Shown here: in pieces, positions 58,448 through 64,000 of the stretch
How the letters are laid out: each line of letters begins with the position of its first letter
Position numbering within the stretch: the stretch's first letter is position 1
Assembly (NCBI RefSeq): GCF_017877355.1
Contig: NZ_JAGIPR010000003.1
Span: 248,001-312,000 of the forward strand
DNA length: 64,000 nucleotides
From: Chryseobacterium jejuense
GTDB lineage: Bacteria; Bacteroidota; Bacteroidia; Flavobacteriales; Weeksellaceae
Reading direction: 5' to 3'
Notes under the pieces: generated by a model
The model's input: only the letters and a program-made list of their open reading frames with translations
Told to the model about the DNA's origin: nothing
Database searches by the model: none
Translations under genes and position numbers: made by a program

Positions 58448-60624
58448 CATTTTTTCAATACTTTCACAAAAATACCTAAAACATTAAAATCAATTGTTTC
58501 CTCATCCCTAAGAATAATTGGTTTAAAATTCGAACGAGTTGATTTTGGTAATAAGATGATTTCCTCATGATGCCAACCGTCTTCATCAGTTACTTTTTTA
58601 CTGGAATATTCTTTAACTGTATAGTTACTGCCAAATTCAATATCACTGATATTCCTTCCTTCAACTAAGGTAATTAGCCCGTTACGTGAACCTCCAGTAT
58701 ATTTTTTAAATAGACAAATACTACCACTAGGTATAATTTTATTCATAGATTCGCCTGTGACAGTGCATGCAAAATAATCTTCTTTATTATTTATAAGATC
58801 TAATTCTATGTATTTTGTCTTCTCTAATTCCTGTAGTTCGGAAAACGATCCTGCAGCAATAGTAAGATCATAGAATGGTATTGAATTTTCAGAAGGTGTA
58901 TCTAAAATTTGTAGTGGATTTTGCTTTGTAGGCAAATTAAAAGGTTGAATAAATTGGCTAAGGAAAAGTCTCATGTTGTCATTACAAGCATAAATGTAAG
59001 TCCCTTGGATTCCTCTTAATAATATTGTTTTATAGATATTGATAATGAAATTCAGTAATTCCTCTTCATTCTGAATAGAATTTTTACCATTCTTATCCTT
59101 GTATTTTTGTTTGTCAACGATAAGCTTTGCGGATGCAAAATCATAATCTAACTCTGGTCCTATAATGACTCCTGTATAATTGAGGTCATACCCTTGTGTT
59201 GTATGAATACATCCTACTTCATCAATAGAGTTAGTAGAATTGACCCAATCTACAGAAACACTATTCCATTTCAACTGATTCTCACCAATAATAATATCAT
59301 AAGCCTCGGGGTTTTTGTTTGATACCCACTCCCATGCATATCCTGCTACCATTCTTGATAGACCATGAAGCTTATTTTTCTTTTTTATTCGGTCAACCAT
59401 TTGGGACAAATCGTCAAAAAGATAAAATTCATAATCATCGGTTTTATAAGTTTCTAATGGGAGTGACAAAGGCTCATCAAAAATTTTATGAATCAACTTT
59501 ATATAGTTATTTCCTCCACGTACCCGAAATTGAGTTTTTAATTTTTCAACGCGTGTGTATGATTTTAACTCTAATTTTTTAAAACTATCTTTAACAGTAT
59601 CAGAAGGTTTTATGGATTGATATTGATCATAAAAAATAATCGATTTATTACTCTGTAAAATAACCCAATCTAATTCAGAGGCAGTAAATTTATCTAAGTT
59701 CAACTTCTCACAATTCGTGTCAAATGTTCCAAAGTAGGAGCCTAGATTAACCCTTCTTCTTAAACGATGTCCTTCATCAACTATAATGAGATCATACTTA
59801 TTCTTTGCTAAATCTGACGGTCCTATTACCATTTTTCCAGATAAGCCATTTACATTTTTAAATACATTAGATATAGTTTTTCTAAATGATGCCATAGGAA
59901 TAACCAGTGCCATATTTAAGTCTTTAAATTTATCCTTAACCTTTTTTAATAAAAGAAAAAGATCTTCATCATCCTCATCAAAGTCAGCATAGTTAAAATC
60001 CTCCAAGTTTGTTTTCAATAACTTAAATAAAAAAATTGCCATAATAGATTTACCTGTTCCGGCTCCTCCATGAATAAGACTTACTTTAGCATTCTCATCC
60101 AGCAAACAATTCATAATCATTTTCAACCCCTTGATCTGTTCTTTGGAAAGAGATTTATAAGGAGAATATTTAAAAAGGTCTGAATTATTGATAAAGTCGA
60201 GGGAATGACGGGTTATACCTATTTGCCTAAGTTCATCCCAAATATCTTTGAATAAATCCCAATACACTTTCTTTTCATGGTAGTGATGATTGGAAATACC
60301 AAGGTTACCGTTTTGTAAAGTGTATTGTCCATCAGCTGAAATGTATTTTATAAGATTGGATTCCAAATCTAACGTAGCAGATTTATGGAATAGATCACTT
60401 AAAATGAAATTTACCGATGAAAATTGTTTCTTTTCTTCAGACTTTAGATGTGTATTAATTCGGGTTACTACATCTGTAGTTTCTCCTACATAACCAGATT
60501 TAGTCTTTTTATCTTTCAAAAAATAAACTATCGGCCAGGACAGATAGTCTTTGTGATTGTTGGTTATTTTAGTTTCTATGAGGTTGTTAAAGTTGTACTC
60601 CTCTGTAATTGTAAAATTCTTCAT
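58447..60624 (-). CDS. GIY-YIG nuclease / DUF2075 P-loop helicase-like / S24 peptidase-like fusion
   Basis: The 725-residue protein has three parts. A GIY-YIG domain (about 30-100) shows V-Y-F at 33-35, Y-V-G at 45-47, Arg55 and Glu88. A DUF2075-type P-loop domain (about 160-560) shows Walker A G-G-A-G-T-G-K-S (186-193), Walker B I-I-V-D-E-G-H (280-286), F-R-V-R-G and C-I-H-T-T-Q-G-Y. A C-terminal LexA/S24-like domain shows G-E-S-M with Ser626 and a candidate Lys671 (Y-T-V-K). It could open and cut DNA and shed or sense itself through the peptidase. A defence role is inferred from the neighbours. Confidence 0.87.
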   Translation of the reverse strand: MKNFTITEEYNFNNLIETKITNNHKDYLSWPIVYFLKDKKTKSGYVGETTDVVTRINTHLKSEEKKQFSSVNFILSDLFHKSATLDLESNLIKYISADGQYTLQNGNLGISNHHYHEKKVYWDLFKDIWDELRQIGITRHSLDFINNSDLFKYSPYKSLSKEQIKGLKMIMNCLLDENAKVSLIHGGAGTGKSIMAIFLFKLLKTNLEDFNYADFDEDDEDLFLLLKKVKDKFKDLNMALVIPMASFRKTISNVFKNVNGLSGKMVIGPSDLAKNKYDLIIVDEGHRLRRRVNLGSYFGTFDTNCEKLNLDKFTASELDWVILQSNKSIIFYDQYQSIKPSDTVKDSFKKLELKSYTRVEKLKTQFRVRGGNNYIKLIHKIFDEPLSLPLETYKTDDYEFYLFDDLSQMVDRIKKKNKLHGLSRMVAGYAWEWVSNKNPEAYDIIIGENQLKWNSVSVDWVNSTNSIDEVGCIHTTQGYDLNYTGVIIGPELDYDFASAKLIVDKQKYKDKNGKNSIQNEEELLNFIINIYKTILLRGIQGTYIYACNDNMRLFLSQFIQPFNLPTKQNPLQILDTPSENSIPFYDLTIAAGSFSELQELEKTKYIELDLINNKEDYFACTVTGESMNKIIPSGSICLFKKYTGGSRNGLITLVEGRNISDIEFGSNYTVKEYSSKKVTDEDGWHHEEIILLPKSTRSNFKPIILRDEETIDFNVLGIFVKVLKK

Positions 60625-60630
60625 TTAGTA

Positions 60631-60957
60631 CTACAATTCATCATACTTATTTGATTTTCCTTTTGCCTTTTCTACAGGATATTTTTCGTTATTTCTCTGT
60701 AGTTTTTTTAAAATAATAGTATTGAGGTCTATATTATTTTTGTGGGCAAGAAGTAAACCATACATGAATACATCAGCTAATTCTTCTTCTAATTTATCCT
60801 TATTAAAATCCTCGTTTTTCTTCCATAAAAATACTTCCAAAAGCTCGGATGCTTCAATGGATAAAGCTAGCGCCAAATCTTTTGAATTATGAAACTGTTC
60901 CCAATCTCGCTCATCGCGAAATTTTATAAGTTTTTCTATTGTACTTTTATCTATCAT
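60631..60957 (-). CDS. MazG-like nucleotide pyrophosphohydrolase
   Basis: The 108-residue all-alpha protein has the metal-binding motif E-x-x-E (E35, E38 in S-I-E-A-S-E-L-L-E) and E-x-x-D (E59, D62 in E-E-E-L-A-D-V-F), as in small MazG/RS21-C6 enzymes that split (d)NTPs into NMP and pyrophosphate. It is only 6 bases upstream of the GIY-YIG/helicase/S24 fusion and reads in the same direction, so the two form an operon. Depletion or clean-up of nucleotides may be coupled to the nuclease-helicase; this is inference. Confidence 0.88.
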   Translation of the reverse strand: MIDKSTIEKLIKFRDERDWEQFHNSKDLALALSIEASELLEVFLWKKNEDFNKDKLEEELADVFMYGLLLAHKNNIDLNTIILKKLQRNNEKYPVEKAKGKSNKYDEL

Positions 60958-61135
60958 GGTAGTATTTAATAGAGGTGAAATTTAATTCAACCTTAAAAAT
61001 AGTAAAACTTTAGCATAATCATCTTGAAAATATAGCTTTTATTCAGTAAATTTTTACATATAGAGACTCATTCTAGGCTTTAAATACAACAAGGATTTAA
61101 CAAATAATATAATAAAAAATCATGTTGGTTTTTAC

Positions 61136-61669
61136 CTACACTACTGTCACTACCCGGCACATCCACCTTCTCAACCTCCAAACCGGCAAATACACAAAAA
61201 TCACAGACAAAATCCCAGCAAGTATCCCCACAACAACAGCCATAGCCGTAGCATCCAGCTTATAATCCCTAGAAAAATTATACTGCCCTAAAAAAAGCAT
61301 AGCTAACACCAAAGAACAGGTAATCACTCCATGCAGAATACTCAGCTTGGTCATTAACTTTTTTATATTCAACTCTTCATCTACAGTAAACTCAATGGCA
61401 CCTTGTCCGGCGGCATCGGTTACTCTTTTGATGATGTCTATGGTGAGGACAACGGGGAGAAACAGGGCCATGGGTAGGGTAAGGCGGGCCAGGTTCTGTT
61501 CGCCTGAGAAAAAATGGGTGTAGCCTAGTTCTTTGAAGCTGGCATAGGCGATGATGAAATTGAAAAATACATTCGGAAGGACATAATAAATCGTACGCTT
61601 CATGAGAAAGCGTTTGAGGGTAGTTTTTTTGAGCTTTTTGGGCGGCTTCGGCTTAAATTTCAATTTCAT
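61136..61669 (-). CDS. Small multi-pass membrane protein
   Basis: A 177-residue protein with a basic N-terminus (K-P-K-P-P-K-K-L-K-K) and about four membrane helices (near 30-48, 60-80, 108-130 and 140-162). The C-terminal W-R-L-R-R-W-M is basic. No family is recognised. Its start overlaps the stop of the acyltransferase-like gene by 4 bases (ATGA), so it is translationally coupled with it. Confidence 0.75.
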   Translation of the reverse strand: MKLKFKPKPPKKLKKTTLKRFLMKRTIYYVLPNVFFNFIIAYASFKELGYTHFFSGEQNLARLTLPMALFLPVVLTIDIIKRVTDAAGQGAIEFTVDEELNIKKLMTKLSILHGVITCSLVLAMLFLGQYNFSRDYKLDATAMAVVVGILAGILSVIFVYLPVWRLRRWMCRVVTVV

Positions 61670-62919
61670 ACGGAGGTGGTCATGAGCGCTATGGCTTTCT
61701 CTTTTATTTTAGTGGCTTCCGCTTTGGGCAGGAAGTCTTCGTTAGACAAAAATATAAAATCCATCTGATGGTTGTAGGTACTCGTCACCAAAGTGTTTGA
61801 GTTCAACCATGGGAAGGCTATCGTAGGGCTGAAGATGGTTTCAATGCTGAAGTTTTTGTATTCGTTCGGGATATTGATCTTTCCCATATTGGAGAGGGTC
61901 ACATCATGACCGCCATTGCTTGATTTGAGCATGGAGATCATACGGTCAACAATCGGGTGCATCTGTTCACCCATCCACAGCAGTTCGCGGGCTTCCATTT
62001 TTCCTATTTTCTGAACAAGATCTTCCTTGATGTGCTTGGCATTGTTCAACAGGTCAGAACTCCCTTTTTTAATAGCAAGGTCAACAGTTGGGGCAAAAGC
62101 AAATAAATGATCCTGTTTGATCTCCGGAATAAAACGACGCACATCCACCGGGCTGATCACCTTTCCTTTAGCATCTTTCCCTTTTATCTCCTGAAATGCC
62201 TGCATGAATGCAGAACAAAGCAAAGCATGTACGGACACTCCATGGGCTTTACATCTTTCAGTGATTTGAGTCGTGGTTGCCGGATCCAGTTTTTGGTGAA
62301 GAACATAGTCCTGTCCAAGGTTTCTCTTTTTGCTTTTTTGCTGTAAAAGAAAGAAGAACCTGGCAAAGGTCAGATAAAGCTTCGCCTTGAACTTTTTACT
62401 TTTTACATTAAAGTTGGAAGGTAAAAATTCATCTACTGAAGTGAAAGCCTGATAAGGTTCCAGTTCCAGAGAAGGATTATCCAGAAGCTGAAGAAGTTCA
62501 CGCATTAACGTAACTCCGGTTGTTCCGTCTGAGATGCAGTGGGGCATTACCCAAAATACTTCAGAAACATCCTGTCCTCTTACCCAGACTAAACGGGCGA
62601 GAGGGCTTTTTTCTTCCTCAAATAAGATTTTCCATTCTTTTTGAGATTCTGTAAGCCAGTCTTCATCTGTTTTTCTTTCTACAATGCGGAGTGGGATAGG
62701 AGCGATGTCTTTTTCTTCTTTAAAAAAAGGATATTTTTCGCTTTTACTATCTACTACCACTCTCAGCAAAGGATGCTTCTGCTGGATTTTTTCCAGAGCA
62801 GTTTTAAAATTCTGCTCCGGGATTTCTCCTTTTATTTTGGCTGCAAATACGCAGTTTACGGGCGTTTTGGGATCTACATACATGATCCTTTCCACCATCA
62901 TTAGTTTTCTTTTGATCAT
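61666..62919 (-). CDS. Condensation-fold (CoA-dependent) acyltransferase-like protein, copy 1
   Basis: The 417-residue protein belongs to the condensation/WS-DGAT/PapA-type fold. The catalytic motif region reads M-P-H-C-I-S-D-G (H-x3-D-G at about 132): the second His and D-G are kept, while the first His of H-H-x3-D-G is Pro. The later P-V-D-V-R-R-F (about 260) and D-V-T-L-S-N-M-G (about 338) are family-typical. No membrane helix. It is a paralogue of the next gene (62916-64000) and overlaps it by 4 bases; the substrate is unknown. Confidence 0.83.
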   Translation of the reverse strand: MIKRKLMMVERIMYVDPKTPVNCVFAAKIKGEIPEQNFKTALEKIQQKHPLLRVVVDSKSEKYPFFKEEKDIAPIPLRIVERKTDEDWLTESQKEWKILFEEEKSPLARLVWVRGQDVSEVFWVMPHCISDGTTGVTLMRELLQLLDNPSLELEPYQAFTSVDEFLPSNFNVKSKKFKAKLYLTFARFFFLLQQKSKKRNLGQDYVLHQKLDPATTTQITERCKAHGVSVHALLCSAFMQAFQEIKGKDAKGKVISPVDVRRFIPEIKQDHLFAFAPTVDLAIKKGSSDLLNNAKHIKEDLVQKIGKMEARELLWMGEQMHPIVDRMISMLKSSNGGHDVTLSNMGKINIPNEYKNFSIETIFSPTIAFPWLNSNTLVTSTYNHQMDFIFLSNEDFLPKAEATKIKEKAIALMTTSV

Positions 62920-64000
62920 GATACAGCGATATATTCCAGTTGTAACTTAATAATCTTAATGATTTCATCACGTATCGCCAGGGCATCGGTATACGGTAAA
63001 TATCCTTCACTTCCCACCAAGGAAAAATCCATTTTCCCACGATAGGTAGAAACTACTAACGTGGTTGTATTGCCTAATGGACCAATTACCGATGGGCTGA
63101 AAATAGTATCCACCGAGAATTCTTTATACTCATGAGGAATCTGAATGCGTCCCAGATTGGAAAACATACAGTCATTAGACGATTTTCCGTTCTTTAAAAG
63201 CTTGGTAAAATTATTCAACGCATCATGCCCGGATTCCATCACCATCATCGTAATATAAGGGTCCAGCTTGGAGGTTTTACGCTCTACGGAAGCCTGCATG
63301 GCATGTAAATTCTCTATAAAACTCAGTTTTTCATTAGCAGAAACCACAATCATCAGCCCAAAAGCGAAAATATGGTCATTCTTGATTTGGGTAGCAAAAC
63401 GTCTGATATCTACAGGACAGGATACTTTATTAAAAGCTCCGGTTCCTTTTACTTTTTTGAAAGCCTGAAGCAAAGCGGCACTTAAGAAGGTATTCACTGT
63501 AGCCCCATTGGATTTACAATAGGAAATCAGTTGCTGGCTTACAGTTTCATCCACTTTCCAATTGATTAAATAATCATTTTGACGATCAACAGACTTTTTA
63601 CTGATAGGAATACATTTGATAGCTGTAGCTGCTAATCTTCCGATGAATTTGGCCTTTAATTTTTGCTTTCGGCTGTTTAAAATATTTGCCGGAACCACAT
63701 CCTGAATACCTAAAATAGGGTTTTCTATCCCGATATCAGCCTTTGGATTATCCAATACTTTTAAAAATTCATAAAGGAAGGCCATTGCAGAACCACCATC
63801 GCATAAACAATGGTGGAACGCAAACAGCATATCAGAAACGTCTTCGCCCTTAATCCAGACAAACCGGATAAGAGGAAATTTTTTAGGATCGAATAAAGTA
63901 TTCCATTCCCTTTTGGATTCTTCCTGCCACTGGTCTTCTCCTTTTCTGGCAATAATTCGTACCGGAATGGAGATCGGGTTTTCAGGAACATCAAACCAGG
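62916..64000 (-). CDS. Condensation-fold acyltransferase-like protein, copy 2 (start outside window)
   Basis: The frame is open from 64000 to the stop at 62916, so the N-terminal part is missing. The visible part holds the complete H-H-x3-D-G motif (F-H-H-C-L-C-D-G-G-S), the P-V-D-I-R-R-F block and C-M-F-S-N-L-G. It resembles copy 1 along its whole length. The upstream residues W-F-D-V-P-E-N-P-I-S-I and E-W-N-T-L-F-D-P-K-K-F-P-L-I-R show the coding continues beyond the edge. With the intact motif this is the more likely active enzyme of the pair. Confidence 0.83.
   Translation of the reverse strand, partial: WFDVPENPISIPVRIIARKGEDQWQEESKREWNTLFDPKKFPLIRFVWIKGEDVSDMLFAFHHCLCDGGSAMAFLYEFLKVLDNPKADIGIENPILGIQDVVPANILNSRKQKLKAKFIGRLAATAIKCIPISKKSVDRQNDYLINWKVDETVSQQLISYCKSNGATVNTFLSAALLQAFKKVKGTGAFNKVSCPVDIRRFATQIKNDHIFAFGLMIVVSANEKLSFIENLHAMQASVERKTSKLDPYITMMVMESGHDALNNFTKLLKNGKSSNDCMFSNLGRIQIPHEYKEFSVDTIFSPSVIGPLGNTTTLVVSTYRGKMDFSLVGSEGYLPYTDALAIRDEIIKIIKLQLEYIAVS

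Overview
The window reads as a chromosomal segment of a Flavobacteriia bacterium, most likely Chryseobacterium or a close Weeksellaceae relative. This is inferred from the low G+C content, from the protein families (TPR/AraC hybrid regulators, WG-repeat proteins, a DUF6526-type protein, a Bacteroidota-type lanthipeptide leader, TonB-dependent receptors) and from Bacteroidota promoters (TTTG / TAnnTTTG). No tRNA, rRNA, transposase, integrase or CRISPR array was recognised.

Left part (1-27 kb) is mostly housekeeping and small adaptive operons. It holds an alpha/beta hydrolase, 3-methyladenine glycosylase I, a divergent HxlR regulator/quinone-reductase pair with a clear inverted-repeat operator, a membrane-inserted patatin lipase, a CorA transporter, a FabH-type ketosynthase, a thioredoxin-like protein, a TPR/AraC regulator, P5C dehydrogenase (proline catabolism), aminopeptidase P, a Crp/Fnr regulator with two redox enzymes, a siderophore-interacting protein, a LysE exporter and a beta-lactamase-fold hydrolase. 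Between the TPR/AraC gene and a small lipoprotein gene lies an ORF-free transcription unit (about 11360-11603) with a near-ideal promoter, long-range pairing and a U-tract. It looks like an undescribed or 6S-like structured RNA.

Middle part (27-43.5 kb) is a run of secreted or lipid-anchored proteins of mostly unknown function. It centres on a 2042-residue alpha-2-macroglobulin that keeps its CxEQ thioester and carries what looks like a TonB-receptor plug domain inserted in its middle. A compact three-gene operon follows on the minus strand: a multi-pass membrane protein, a P-loop GTPase-like protein and a coiled-coil tail-anchored protein.

From 43.7 to 53 kb there is a class I lanthipeptide cluster, read right to left: TonB-dependent receptor, precursor peptide with GG leader, full-length LanB, LanC-like cyclase and a C39-peptidase ABC transporter. 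The cyclase lacks the usual Cys-His zinc pair, and no HlyD-type adaptor is present.

From 55 to 61 kb lies a likely defence or mobile-DNA-processing region: a PD-(D/E)XK nuclease, a protein whose C-terminus closely resembles the FokI cleavage domain but with no methyltransferase, a broken XRE regulator, and a MazG-like pyrophosphohydrolase followed by a GIY-YIG/DUF2075-helicase/S24-peptidase triple fusion. The right edge holds two tandem condensation-fold acyltransferases (one cut by the window end) and a small membrane protein, in one overlapping operon.

Intergenic DNA is rich in short repeats: heptamer arrays, a perfect 104-bp direct repeat inside longer hairpin elements, and nested inverted repeats sharing one 17-bp palindromic core.
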